This document shows positions 10,097 to 19,156 of a stretch of 64,000 nt of DNA, one piece after another (position 1 is the first letter of the stretch; every line of letters starts with the position of its first letter). The notes beneath the pieces were generated by a model. The model was not told the origin of the DNA. It did no database searches and was given only the letters and a program-made list of their open reading frames with translations. The position numbers and the translations under genes are program-made. Source of the DNA: Planctomycetaceae bacterium (GTDB taxonomy: Bacteria; Planctomycetota; Planctomycetia; Planctomycetales; Planctomycetaceae); assembly GCA_029243145.1 (NCBI GenBank), contig JAQWSQ010000202.1, positions 16,707-80,706 on the forward strand, given 5' to 3'.

Positions 10097-11611
10097 ATGA
10101 ATTACTCACCCGACTTCGCCACCTATTGCCGACTCGCCGAAGAAGGCAAGCTGGTTCCCATTTCGCGTCAATTGCTGTCAGACACTCTGACACCTTTGAC
10201 GGCGTGGTGCAAAATTCGGGAAGAAGGACACTCCTTCCTGTTTGAATCGGTCGTGGGTGGTGAACAGATCGGTCGCTACAGTTTTGTCGGTACGAGACCT
10301 TTTCTGTATCTCTCCGCAAAAGGAACTGAAGTCACTCTTCGTAGCGGTGAGACCGTTAAGACAGAAACTGCGGAAGACCCGCTTCGTGACCTTGAAGGTC
10401 TACTTTCACAATATCAGGCCGTTGATGTTCCCGGCTTGCCCCGCTTTTGCGGTGGTGCCGTCGGATACGCGGGCTACGATATCATCCGCTATGCCGAACA
10501 TCTCCCCAATGTCCCCGAAGATGATCGCGACCTCCCCGACCTGTCCTTCGCCTTTTATGACAGCATGGTGATGTTCGATCAGATCAATAAAACCATTCGC
10601 GTGATCGCGTTGGCTGATGGCAAAGTCGAAGACAAACGCGCCGAGTATGAAGCAGCGTGTACCCGCATCGACGAATTGTGTGACCAATTGGCATCACCCA
10701 CCGAAGAACTGCAACTCACCGATATCGATTTGTCACAAACTCCCGACATGAAGTGGGAATCAAACTTCACTCAACAGGGCTTCGAGAATGCCGTCGAGAA
10801 GTGCAAAGAGTACATTCAGGCGGGAGACATTTTTCAAGTGGTCCTCAGCCAACGGCTGGAACTGGAAACCTCTGCCACTCCTCTCGATGTTTACCGGGCT
10901 TTGCGAGTCGTCAATCCCAGTCCCTTCATGTTTCTGCTGGAAACTCCCGACGGCACACTGGTCGGCAGCTCCCCCGAAATCATGGTGCGAGTCGAAGATG
11001 GTGAAACAACCATCAGGCCACTCGCGGGAACTCGTCCTCGGGGACAGAACAAAGAAGAAGACGATGCACTCGCCGCCGATTTGCTCGCCGACCCGAAAGA
11101 ACGAGCCGAGCATGTCATGCTGATCGATCTCGCCCGCAATGATGTCGGTCGTGTCAGTCAATTTGGCAGCGTGGAACTGTCCGACGTGATGGTGGTTGAA
11201 AAATATTCCCACGTCATGCACATCACCTCAAACGTGACCGGTCAATTACTGCCGGGACAATCGGCTCTCGACGCTTTGCGTGCCGGTCTTCCCGCCGGAA
11301 CGGTATCAGGAGCGCCCAAAGTTCGCGCAATGGAAATCATCGACGAATTTGAACCGCACAAACGTGGTCCGTATGCGGGAGCTGTCGGCTATCTCGACTT
11401 CACCGGCAATATGGACACATGCATCGCTTTACGGACTCTCGTGATGCAGGGCAATAAAGCATACGTGCAAGCAGGAGCAGGACTCGTTGCCGATAGTGTC
11501 CCTCGTACCGAATACGAGGAAACTCTCAGTAAGGCCCGCGGGTTACTCAAGGCCATCGATATCGCAGAAAAACAAATGCGCCCGGCCCGCGAATCGGCTT
11601 CGAAGTCCTGA
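10097..11611 (+). CDS. trpE: Anthranilate synthase component I
   Basis: A 504-residue chorismate-utilising enzyme that forms anthranilate with the TrpG glutaminase subunit in tryptophan biosynthesis. The N-terminal feedback-site motif is present as [10 protein letters not shown]. The catalytic core shows [48 protein letters not shown] and the C-terminal TCIALRTLV / [18 protein letters not shown]. These separate it from PabB-like and isochorismate synthases well. No trpG, trpD or trpC is adjacent, so trp genes are dispersed. I see no leader peptide or obvious attenuator in the roughly 200 bases upstream. Confidence 0.96.
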   Translation: MNYSPDFATYCRLAEEGKLVPISRQLLSDTLTPLTAWCKIREEGHSFLFESVVGGEQIGRYSFVGTRPFLYLSAKGTEVTLRSGETVKTETAEDPLRDLEGLLSQYQAVDVPGLPRFCGGAVGYAGYDIIRYAEHLPNVPEDDRDLPDLSFAFYDSMVMFDQINKTIRVIALADGKVEDKRAEYEAACTRIDELCDQLASPTEELQLTDIDLSQTPDMKWESNFTQQGFENAVEKCKEYIQAGDIFQVVLSQRLELETSATPLDVYRALRVVNPSPFMFLLETPDGTLVGSSPEIMVRVEDGETTIRPLAGTRPRGQNKEEDDALAADLLADPKERAEHVMLIDLARNDVGRVSQFGSVELSDVMVVEKYSHVMHITSNVTGQLLPGQSALDALRAGLPAGTVSGAPKVRAMEIIDEFEPHKRGPYAGAVGYLDFTGNMDTCIALRTLVMQGNKAYVQAGAGLVADSVPRTEYEETLSKARGLLKAIDIAEKQMRPARESASKS

Positions 11612-11618
11612 TTGCCAC

Positions 11619-12572
11619 TCACCCCAACCGTACCAGTGTCGTTGCAGGTGCGACTTCGAAGGGTGTCCCGGCAATGAACAACGCCCCCGCATTGGTCGCT
11701 TCAGCTTGGCGATCTGCCGACATATGCTCGACCGCCGTCGTGATCACCAATTGAATCTTGCCATCACGTTCCATCAATAAGGGGCATGTATTCTGTGGAG
11801 ACTTTGGGGTCTCCCAAACGATCTCGCACGCTTGCGATTCGAGTGAGTAATACCGTGTCTCGCCCGCCTCGACGGGTTCCGGGTTATAGAACGAAATGAT
11901 GACCCCTTTGCCGTCTGGTGTACCGACCATTCCGTCCGGGAACGCATCAACATCATGCAAGTCGAGCACGACTTCGGGTGCCGAGAGAGTTCCCTGCTTG
12001 GGATCAAGGGTGTACTTCACTACGGTTTTTGTCGGCGTGTCGATATCAAGGAAGGTCACTCGTTCTGCGGAGTCTTCAAGAATGACTTTGCCGTTGGAAC
12101 AAATCTGTCCACCACACAAGGGAAACAATTTCTGATCACTGGATCGTAGAAAATATAAGCCGGCAATTTTTTGAGAAAACTCCAGATGCTTCGTTCCAAA
12201 GATCACTCCCTGAGAACAGGCAACACCATCGTTAATCGTCGTGTTTTCAACGTCCGCATCGACGCCGTCACAAATGACCTGCGGCTCGCCTCCGCGAATA
12301 TCAAATAACTCGATACGACGTTCGAGACCCACGACGAATTGCCCCGGTTGTTCGGTCGGTAACGCAAATCCCGGGCGACCATCGAGAGGAAAACAACCGT
12401 TTGTGCCGGTGTTCAGATCGTAGACATTGAGCGAGCCAACTACAGAATCAGGGCCATGAGCAATGGCCACCCAACTGAATTTTCCCGCTCCCAAATCAAT
12501 CGGTCCCTCCGGCAGAAACTTGAGTTTTTCGGATTCAGGAGCAAACAGCACCTCGGCAGTAATCGTCTTCAC
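11619..12572 (-). CDS. SMP-30/gluconolactonase-like beta-propeller protein
   Basis: Probable SGL-family six-bladed propeller of 317 residues. Diagnostic pieces are LKFLPEGPIDLGAG at the start, TTINDGVACSQGVIFGT (the NDG metal/substrate loop) and DAFPDGMVGTPDG. These fit lactonases or related calcium-binding propellers. The GTG at 12572 is preferred: a GAAGGA ribosome site lies six bases upstream and the family usually begins just before the first blade. An in-frame ATG at 12689 would add 39 residues and run through the upstream region of the divergent oxidoreductase. It converges with trpE, seven bases apart. Substrate unknown; no signal peptide with this start. Confidence 0.8.
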   Translation of the reverse strand: MKTITAEVLFAPESEKLKFLPEGPIDLGAGKFSWVAIAHGPDSVVGSLNVYDLNTGTNGCFPLDGRPGFALPTEQPGQFVVGLERRIELFDIRGGEPQVICDGVDADVENTTINDGVACSQGVIFGTKHLEFSQKIAGLYFLRSSDQKLFPLCGGQICSNGKVILEDSAERVTFLDIDTPTKTVVKYTLDPKQGTLSAPEVVLDLHDVDAFPDGMVGTPDGKGVIISFYNPEPVEAGETRYYSLESQACEIVWETPKSPQNTCPLLMERDGKIQLVITTAVEHMSADRQAEATNAGALFIAGTPFEVAPATTLVRLG

Positions 12573-12731
12573 AGGAAGTCCTTCGGGAAAATATTTGTGA
12601 TCGTCGATAAGTCGTAGTATAAAGGATAATAGCAAATGCGGGAAAATCTTGCATTTGCACCACAAACTTCCCTCCGTCAAATATTTCAAACGCCGACTCG
12701 CCTGTCATCCTCATTTTTCAGGAAGCCCATC

Positions 12732-14036
12732 ATGACCAACCACCAAACACGCCGCGATTTCCTGTCTACGTCTGCCGCGATCGGGGCAGCCACCCTGTTC
12801 GTCAATCCGGGCGCAGTCAAAGCCAGTCGCTCGGCGAATGAAAAGCTGAATATCGCCGCTGTCGGAACCAAGAATCGAGCTCTCGCCAACATCAATGGCT
12901 GTAAGACCGAAAACATTGTCGCATTGTGCGATATCGATTCCGACTTCCTCGACATCACCGGCAAAGATTATCCCAACGCCCGGAAGTATCGCGACTTCCG
13001 CGTCATGCTGGAAAAGGAAGAAGGCAAGATCGACGCTGTGCTCGTCGGCACACCCGATCATTGTCACGCCCCGGCTGCCGCAATGGCATTACGAATGAAG
13101 AAGCACGTCTATTGTGAGAAGCCGTTAACTCACACCGTCTTCGAAGCGCGTACGCTCGCCAATCTCGCCAAAGAAAACAATCTTGTCACTCAGATGGGAA
13201 CACAGATTCACGCGGGCAACAATTACCGCCGCGTCGTCGAACTCGTCCAGTCTGGAGCAATCGGTGATGTGAAGCGTGTCCACGTGTGGGTACCCGCCGT
13301 CTACAATCAAGGTGTCTTCAAGACCGCCGAGAAACCTGCCAATGTCGATTGGGATTTGTGGCTCGGCCCGGCTCCCGAACGATCTTACTCGTCCGACGTC
13401 CATCCGTTCAAATGGCGCAACTTCTGGGACTTCGGTACCGGCGGCCTGGGAGACTTCGGTTGTCACTATATGGATCTCGTCCACTGGGCGCTCGACTTAC
13501 GCGGACCCGAAAAGATTGCCGCATCGGGTTCTCCCGTCGATCCGATCAGTTGTCCCGACTATGTCGTCGCCGACTATCACTATCCCGCACGAGGGAAGAA
13601 ACCGCCCGTCCACTTAACCTGGTATGACGGCGGCAAAAAGCCCGAAATGTTGAAAACGCTCAAAGACAAAAACGGCAAACCGATTAATCCGAGTTCGGGT
13701 CAGCTCTTCATCGGCGACAAGGGGATGATCCTCTCGAATTATAGCAATTACACGTTATTTCCGGCGGACAAATTTGTCGATTTCACTCCACCCGAAGAGT
13801 CGATCCCGAATTCGATCGGCCATCATCAGGAATGGATCAACGCGATCAAAACCGACGGAACGACCACCTGCAACTTCGATTACTCAGGAGCATTGACCGA
13901 AGCGGTGTTGCTCGGAACGGTCGCCTATCGCAGCGGTGAAACATTGGATTGGGACGCCGCCCATCTGAAAGTGAAGAACTCTCCCGCCGCTCAATCACTG
14001 ATTCATAAAGAGTATCGCAAAGGCTGGACGTTGTAG
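12732..14036 (+). CDS. Tat-exported Gfo/Idh/MocA-family oxidoreductase
   Basis: A 434-residue NAD(P)-dependent sugar-type oxidoreductase. Residues 1-35 are a twin-arginine signal (TRRDFLSTSAAIGAATLF). The Rossmann domain follows (LNIAAVGTKNRALANING), with the first glycine loop deviating from the usual GxGxxG. The conserved Lys is in YCEKPLTHT, and the C-terminal domain includes WDLWLGPAPERSY and WRNFWDFGTGGLGDFGCHYMD, typical of the planctomycete subgroup. I start at ATG 12732; an earlier in-frame ATG (12636) would put 32 residues before the Tat signal. It probably acts on carbohydrates in the periplasm after folding with its cofactor. Stands divergent from the SMP-30-like gene. Confidence 0.9.
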   Translation: MTNHQTRRDFLSTSAAIGAATLFVNPGAVKASRSANEKLNIAAVGTKNRALANINGCKTENIVALCDIDSDFLDITGKDYPNARKYRDFRVMLEKEEGKIDAVLVGTPDHCHAPAAAMALRMKKHVYCEKPLTHTVFEARTLANLAKENNLVTQMGTQIHAGNNYRRVVELVQSGAIGDVKRVHVWVPAVYNQGVFKTAEKPANVDWDLWLGPAPERSYSSDVHPFKWRNFWDFGTGGLGDFGCHYMDLVHWALDLRGPEKIAASGSPVDPISCPDYVVADYHYPARGKKPPVHLTWYDGGKKPEMLKTLKDKNGKPINPSSGQLFIGDKGMILSNYSNYTLFPADKFVDFTPPEESIPNSIGHHQEWINAIKTDGTTTCNFDYSGALTEAVLLGTVAYRSGETLDWDAAHLKVKNSPAAQSLIHKEYRKGWTL

Positions 14037-14063
14037 GGAGATTGAACCTTAGTAGATCATCTT

Positions 14064-14178
14064 TCTTCAAATGTCAGACATCTCTCCAATTTCTTCCCCC
14101 CCTTACTAAGGGGGGGGGATCGAGGGGGCTTACCTGTCATTTGAAGATGGATTAACCAGTAGAGTCCGCAGTGCGGAC
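14064..14178. repeat. Composite palindromic intergenic repeat
   Basis: An outer inverted pair TCTTCAAATG (14064-14073) and CATTTGAAGA (14138-14147) encloses a C-run/G-run hairpin (CCCCCCCTTACTAAGGGGGG, about 14095-14118) and a further G-run. Just after it a 15-base palindrome GTCCGCAGTGCGGAC lies at 14164-14178. C/G hairpins of this type are dispersed repeats in many bacteria. There is no U-tract, so it is not an ordinary terminator. Confidence 0.6.
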
Positions 14179-14281
14179 CGTTCCCGAAACGCTCACAATT
14201 TGTCACACTTCTTGATCCAATGGAAGAGAAACATTGAAGAGACGCGCTCACAATTTTCTTCAACAGTTTCACGATGAAACA

Positions 14282-17200
14282 ATGGTCCGCACAGCGAATC
14301 CCACTCCATTGCGCAAAAGAGTTTCCCAGCAATTTTGCGTCTACATGTTGTTTCTTTCGATGATATCTTCGCTTTCCGCAGCCGAGATCAATTTCGATAA
14401 ACAGGTCGCACCGCTGTTTGCGTCGAAATGTCTCGATTGTCATAACTCGCGCGAGGCGAAAGGTAACCTCGATCTCTCGACAAAAAAGAATGCGTTTGCA
14501 GGAGGTGATTCGGGAGTGGTTTTGACAGCCGGGAATATCAAAGAAAGTTATCTTTGGGATCGCATTGCCGACGATGAGATGCCGCCCAAGCACCCGTTGT
14601 CTGCCGACGAAAAACAGATTCTCAAACAGTGGATCTCTGAGGGAGCGAGATGGGGCGCTGATCCGATTGATCCCTTCGCTTTCACGACCGATTCCCGAGC
14701 TGGCTACGATTGGTGGGCGCTGCAACCATTACGTGTGAAACAATCTTCCCCCGCCGCAGGTCATCCCGTTGATACGTTTGTCCGTGAGAAAATGGACCCT
14801 CAAGGTGTGAAACAATCACCGCCCGTCAACAAACGTACGCTCATTCGTCGGCTTTCGTTCGATCTCATCGGCTTACCACCCACGCCTGCTGAAGTCGAAT
14901 CGTTCATGAACGACAACTCCCCCGAGGCTTACAAAACACTGGTCAACCGCTTGCTTGCTTCTTCCCATTATGGAGAGCGCTGGGCGCGACACTGGCTCGA
15001 TCTGGCCCGCTTCGGTGAAAGTCAAGGATTTGAACGCGATAAACTCCGCAATAATGCGTGGCCATATCGAGACTGGGTGATCAACGCTTTCAACGACGAT
15101 ATGCCTTACGACCAATTTGCCCGTCTACAACTCGCCGGCGACGTCCTCCATCCGGGTGACGCCGACGCACTCACTGCCACCGGCTTCCTTGTCGCGGGAG
15201 CTTATGACGAAGTCGGCCAGAGCCAGCAATCGCTCGCGATGCGAGCCGTTGTAAGGCAGGATGAACTGGAAGATTACATTGGTACGGTGGGGCAGACGTT
15301 CCTCGGGCTCACCATCAATTGTGCCCGCTGCCACGATCACAAGTTTGATCCGATCACGCAGGTCGAATATTACCGATTAGCATCAGCACTTTCAGGAATT
15401 CGTCACGGAGAACGGCCGCTCAAAACCAAAGAGATGCAGCAACAAATACAATTGGCCCAACAAGAACTCAAACAAATCCGCAGTTCCATCAGTGGATTGC
15501 TTGATCCTGTCCGCGAACAGATTCTGGCAGAACGTAAATCGGCTGTAAAACTGAAGAACCTCCCGCAACCGATCTCCCGCTGGACATTTGAAAACGATTT
15601 GCGTGACGAAATCGGAACTCTTCACGGCACGGCTCATGGTGGTGCGAAACTCGATAATGGCAAGCTCATCGTAAATGGAACCGATGCCTACGTCTCTACG
15701 GCAACCTTACCGGTTTCATTGACGGCAAAAACTCTCGAAGCCTGGGTCCAACTGGACAACCTCACCCAACGTGGCGGTGGAGTCATCAGCCTGCAAGACA
15801 GTGCCGGCAATCTGTTCGATGCGATTGTGTTTGGGGAGAAAACACCCGGTCATTGGATGGCTGGAAGTAATAGTTTCGCGAGAACAAAATCGTTCAACGG
15901 CCGCCCCGACGAAGAGGCCGATAAACAACTGCTCCACGTCGCCATTGTCTACGACAACGAAGGAAATATTCAGGGCTACCGCAACGGCGTTCCTTACGGA
16001 AAACCGTATCAGAGCGATGGCCCTGTGATGTTTTCAGCAGGACAAGCACAACTCGTTTTCGGATTACGACACGGCATATCGGCTGGCGGTAATCGTACGT
16101 TGGCCGGAAAGATTGAACAGGCACAACTTTATGACCGGGCACTCTCAACTGAAGAAATCGCCCAGACGGCAGGCTTATTCAACATTCTCACACGCCCTCA
16201 ACTCCTGGCCAAGCTGTCCGAGACACAAAAACAACAATTGACGGAGTGGGAAACAGCCGCCATTCATTTGACCGAAGAGATCAAGAGTCTCAGCAGTCGT
16301 CGAGTCTATGCTGTCACGCCGCGACAACCAGAAGTCTCGCATCTGTTGTTACGCGGTAACACCGGCACACCGGCAGAAGTCGTCACTCCCGGAGGCATCG
16401 CCTCCTTACAAACAGTCTCTGCCGAGTTTGAGCTTTCTGCCGATGCTTCCGAAGCCGAACGTCGTAAAGAACTCGCCGAGTGGATCACGTCTGACAGAAA
16501 CCCTCTATTCGCGAGGGTTATCGTCAATCGTCTTTGGCATTATCATTTCGGTCGCGGTCTGGTCGCTTCGCCCAACGACTTCGGCTTCAACGGTGCCCGA
16601 CCGACTCATCCTCAACTGCTCGACTTTCTGGCTCAGTACCTCATCGATCAAAACTGGAGCCTCAAAGCGGTTCACAAATTGATTGTCACTTCCGACACGT
16701 ATCGACAATCTTCCAAGCCTCGCCCCGACATGATGAAGATTGATGCCGGCAATCAATGGCTCTGGCGATACTCTCCCCAGCGACTGGAAGCAGAAGTCGT
16801 TCGCGATGCCATGTTGCGAGTAACGGGAACGCTCAACCCTCAAATGGGCGGCCCGTCCTATCGCAACTTTGAAACTTTTAATCACAATTCGCAGTTCTAT
16901 GTGATGAAAGACAAGATCGGGCCAGAATACCATCGCCGCACCATTTACCGCATGTGGGTCCGTTCGGGACGCAACCAATTACTCGATGCCCTTGATTGTC
17001 CCGATCCTTCGACGACCACTCCCAATCGGGCCGTCACGACGACGCCGACGCAATCTCTCAGTCTGTTGAATAATTCGTTCGTCCTTCGTATGGCGGATGA
17101 ATTAGCGACCCGGATCGTCAACGAACAACACACCACCACCGCATCCAAAGTCACTGCCGCGTATCAATGGGCCTTGCAGCGAGAACCGAATCCCAAAGAA

Positions 17201-17293
17201 CTCACTCTGGCCGTCCCCTTTGTCGAAGAACATGGCTTACCGGCGTTAGGCCGAATTTTATTCAACACCAACGAATTTCTGTTCGCGGAATAA
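14282..17293 (+). CDS. DUF1549/DUF1553 cytochrome-type protein with LamG domain
   Basis: A 1003-residue exported protein. A signal peptide runs to LSSLSAAE (about residue 34). A PSCyt1-type single haem site follows (SKCLDCHNS, Cys50). The DUF1549 (PSCyt2) domain includes RRLSFDLIGLPPTPAEVE and the second haem-like motif NCARCHDHKFDP. Around residues 450-620 is a concanavalin-like LamG domain (WTFENDLRDEIGTLHGTAHG onward). The C-terminal DUF1553 (PSD1) domain includes VIVNRLWHYHFGRGLV. I start at ATG 14282 because the TTG at 14234 adds residues before the signal. Six bases separate it from the DUF1501 gene, so the two are one unit. Proposed role: redox-dependent attack on polysaccharides; unproven. 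Confidence 0.9.
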   Translation: MVRTANPTPLRKRVSQQFCVYMLFLSMISSLSAAEINFDKQVAPLFASKCLDCHNSREAKGNLDLSTKKNAFAGGDSGVVLTAGNIKESYLWDRIADDEMPPKHPLSADEKQILKQWISEGARWGADPIDPFAFTTDSRAGYDWWALQPLRVKQSSPAAGHPVDTFVREKMDPQGVKQSPPVNKRTLIRRLSFDLIGLPPTPAEVESFMNDNSPEAYKTLVNRLLASSHYGERWARHWLDLARFGESQGFERDKLRNNAWPYRDWVINAFNDDMPYDQFARLQLAGDVLHPGDADALTATGFLVAGAYDEVGQSQQSLAMRAVVRQDELEDYIGTVGQTFLGLTINCARCHDHKFDPITQVEYYRLASALSGIRHGERPLKTKEMQQQIQLAQQELKQIRSSISGLLDPVREQILAERKSAVKLKNLPQPISRWTFENDLRDEIGTLHGTAHGGAKLDNGKLIVNGTDAYVSTATLPVSLTAKTLEAWVQLDNLTQRGGGVISLQDSAGNLFDAIVFGEKTPGHWMAGSNSFARTKSFNGRPDEEADKQLLHVAIVYDNEGNIQGYRNGVPYGKPYQSDGPVMFSAGQAQLVFGLRHGISAGGNRTLAGKIEQAQLYDRALSTEEIAQTAGLFNILTRPQLLAKLSETQKQQLTEWETAAIHLTEEIKSLSSRRVYAVTPRQPEVSHLLLRGNTGTPAEVVTPGGIASLQTVSAEFELSADASEAERRKELAEWITSDRNPLFARVIVNRLWHYHFGRGLVASPNDFGFNGARPTHPQLLDFLAQYLIDQNWSLKAVHKLIVTSDTYRQSSKPRPDMMKIDAGNQWLWRYSPQRLEAEVVRDAMLRVTGTLNPQMGGPSYRNFETFNHNSQFYVMKDKIGPEYHRRTIYRMWVRSGRNQLLDALDCPDPSTTTPNRAVTTTPTQSLSLLNNSFVLRMADELATRIVNEQHTTTASKVTAAYQWALQREPNPKELTLAVPFVEEHGLPALGRILFNTNEFLFAE

Positions 17294-17298
17294 TATCG

Positions 17299-18753
17299 AT
17301 GTTCGACACTGCAAACACATCACATCTGCACCGACGCGACTTCATGTCGTGGACCGGACAAGGTCTCGGTTCCGCAGCGCTCGCGTCGTTGATGCTCACG
17401 GACGGAACGGCGGCACAAGCGGAAGTTTCTCCCCCGCAGGCGGCCGATCCCTGGCCCCATCATACCGCACCTGCGAAACGAGTCATCCATATCTGTTTGT
17501 GTGGGGGATTGAGCCAGGTCGATTCATTCGATCACAAACCGACTCTCGAAAAATATCACGGCAAGAAGTACGGCAACATCGATGGTGCCGATGTCTTCTT
17601 TGGTCAAATCGGACTACTGCGTAAGAGCGATTGGGAGTTTCACCAGCGCGGTGAAAGCGGATTATGGATTAGTGAACTGTTTCCACATCTCGCCGAGGTC
17701 GCCGACGAGTTGACCGTTATCAAGTCGATGTTCGCCGAGACTTCAAATCACACACCGGCCACATTTCAAGAGAACTCCGGCTTTCGACTGAACGGTTTCC
17801 CCGTTGCAGGATCGTGGATGTCATACGGCATGGGGGCAGAGACCGATTCGCTGCCCGCGTTTGTCGTCATTCCCGATCAACGAGGAATTCCCGCCGGTGG
17901 ATCGATCAACTGGAGCAACGGCTTCCTACCAGCCCAACACCAGGGAGTCGTGATCCGCTCGCAAGGGACCGCCATCGACGATTTGTTCCCGGAACGTGAG
18001 ATCGCCGCCAACACTGAAAAGGCAAGCCGAACATTACTGAATCAACTTAATCAACAGCATCTCGAACAACGAGGCGCAGAAGACGCTCTCTCTGCCCGCA
18101 TCAAAAGTTATGAACTGGCCGCCCGGATGCAACTGGCGGTTCCCGAAGTGACCAATCTCGATAGCGAAACCGCAGCCACTCACGAACAATACGGCACCAA
18201 CGGTGAAGAGACCCGAGATTTCGGACGCAGTTGTCTGCTCGCACGTCGTCTCCTCGAACAAGGTGTCCGCTTTGTGCAATTATTCTCAGGAGGCGCGTTC
18301 GGTTCTCCCCGCATCAATTGGGACGGCCACGAAGATGTCGTGAAGAATCACGGCCGCGAAGCGGGACGCATCGACAAGCCGGTCGCCGGGCTTCTCAAAG
18401 ACCTACGACAAAGAGGCATGCTCGACGACACGCTGGTTCTCTTCACCAGTGAATTCGGACGCACGCCCTTTACACAATCAGGTTCCAACGTTCTCGGTAC
18501 GGGCCGCGATCATAATCAGAACGGCTTCAGTGTCTGGATGGCGGGAGCCGGTTTGAAGCCGGGCATGTCGTACGGCGAGAGCGACGAGATTGGTTGGAAG
18601 GCCGTCGAAAATCGCGTCCATTGGCACGACTTCCACGCCACCGTTCTACATCTATTGGGGATCGACCACCAACGGCTGACGTATTATCACAACGGCATTG
18701 AACGCCGACTGACGAACGTCCACGGCGAACTGATCCACGACATCATGGCGTGA
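17299..18753 (+). CDS. DUF1501 protein (alkaline-phosphatase-like fold), Tat-type signal
   Basis: A 484-residue partner of the preceding DUF1553 protein; its ATG follows that stop codon by five bases. The N-terminus is a Tat-like signal (HRRDFMSWTGQGLGSAALAS). DUF1501 hallmarks are LCGGLSQVDSFDHKP, LLARRLLEQGVRFVQLFSGG, FTSEFGRTPFTQSG and GRDHNQNGFSVWMAGAGLK, ending with a LTNVHGELIHDIMA-type tail common to all three copies in this window. The fold is related to sulfatases and phosphatases. It differs from its paralogues at two motifs (LSQVD in place of PSQVD; TSEFG in place of GGEFG). Activity has not been established for the family as far as I know. Confidence 0.9.
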   Translation: MFDTANTSHLHRRDFMSWTGQGLGSAALASLMLTDGTAAQAEVSPPQAADPWPHHTAPAKRVIHICLCGGLSQVDSFDHKPTLEKYHGKKYGNIDGADVFFGQIGLLRKSDWEFHQRGESGLWISELFPHLAEVADELTVIKSMFAETSNHTPATFQENSGFRLNGFPVAGSWMSYGMGAETDSLPAFVVIPDQRGIPAGGSINWSNGFLPAQHQGVVIRSQGTAIDDLFPEREIAANTEKASRTLLNQLNQQHLEQRGAEDALSARIKSYELAARMQLAVPEVTNLDSETAATHEQYGTNGEETRDFGRSCLLARRLLEQGVRFVQLFSGGAFGSPRINWDGHEDVVKNHGREAGRIDKPVAGLLKDLRQRGMLDDTLVLFTSEFGRTPFTQSGSNVLGTGRDHNQNGFSVWMAGAGLKPGMSYGESDEIGWKAVENRVHWHDFHATVLHLLGIDHQRLTYYHNGIERRLTNVHGELIHDIMA

Positions 18754-18825
18754 TGAGAACGCAGTCAGAAAAAAGTGTGGCTGGGGCCGTACCTGCGAAT
18801 CAAAAACCAAGTATTTTCCTGGTAG

Positions 18826-18845
18826 CTGGATTCGCAAGAATTCAG
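18826..18845 (+). repeat. REP-like hairpin, GCAA loop (copy A)
   Basis: CTGGATTC-GCAA-GAATTCAG folds into an eight-pair stem with one G-U pair and a GCAA tetraloop closed by C-G. It is preceded by GTAG, as is copy B on the opposite strand. Confidence 0.65.
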
Positions 18846-18870
18846 AGGGAGGCGGGCGATGTCGATTGTT

Positions 18871-18890
18871 CTGAACTCTTGCGAGTTCAG
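18871..18890 (-). repeat. REP-like hairpin, GCAA loop (copy B, inverted)
   Basis: CTGAACTC-TTGC-GAGTTCAG is a perfect eight-pair stem; on the minus strand the loop is GCAA closed by C-G. With copy A it forms a head-to-head pair 25 bases apart, as in BIME-type elements. Confidence 0.7.
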
Positions 18891-18903
18891 CTACGGGGGG
18901 AAG

Positions 18904-19045
18904 TTCGAGCAGCCGATCACAACGGGACCGCTGGAAGGGAGTAACAACAAGATCAAGACATTGAAGCGAACGGCCTATGGATATGTAACCGAATCTTCTA
19001 TCGCTTCATCAGACTGAATACGCATTCGTCGGATGAACTCGACTT
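18904..19045 (+). pseudogene. ISL3-type transposase C-terminal remnant
   Basis: In one frame the bases read FEQPITTGPLEGSNNKIKT then LKRTAYGY, which is the conserved C-terminal stretch of ISL3/IS204-family DDE transposases (TGPLEGxNNKIKxxKRxAYG). Directly after GY the frame shifts and continues as NRIFYRFIRLNTHSSDELDF, which fits the expected tail. Everything upstream of FEQ (the catalytic domain) is missing, and the flanking bases are the REP-like hairpins. This is a relic, not a functional gene; no terminal inverted repeats are visible. Confidence 0.7.
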
Positions 19046-19156
19046 CTTTTCACGCAGATTCGTAACGAAGATTCCTTCTGATCGTAATTCTCCTTGCATG
19101 GGGCAGATCACTGCGCCAAAGTGTGAAGAGACACGAACATTTTGGAGCAAACACCG

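Larger units (their letters stand above)
18754..19156. other. Intergenic region with REP-like hairpins and a transposase remnant
   Basis: About 400 bases without an intact gene. It holds two hairpins in opposite orientation (18826-18845 and 18871-18890) and a decayed ISL3-type transposase C-terminus (18904-19045). The remaining 110 bases before the sulfatase show a GGAG ribosome site but no promoter that I trust. Confidence 0.7.

Noticed and set aside
14095..14118. C-run/G-run hairpin as an intrinsic terminator
   Set aside because: No T-tract follows; it fits a dispersed repeat better.
14057..14725. Open frame of 222 residues on -
   Set aside because: Antisense to the signal and haem region of the DUF1553 gene; it starts inside an intergenic repeat and shows no domain.
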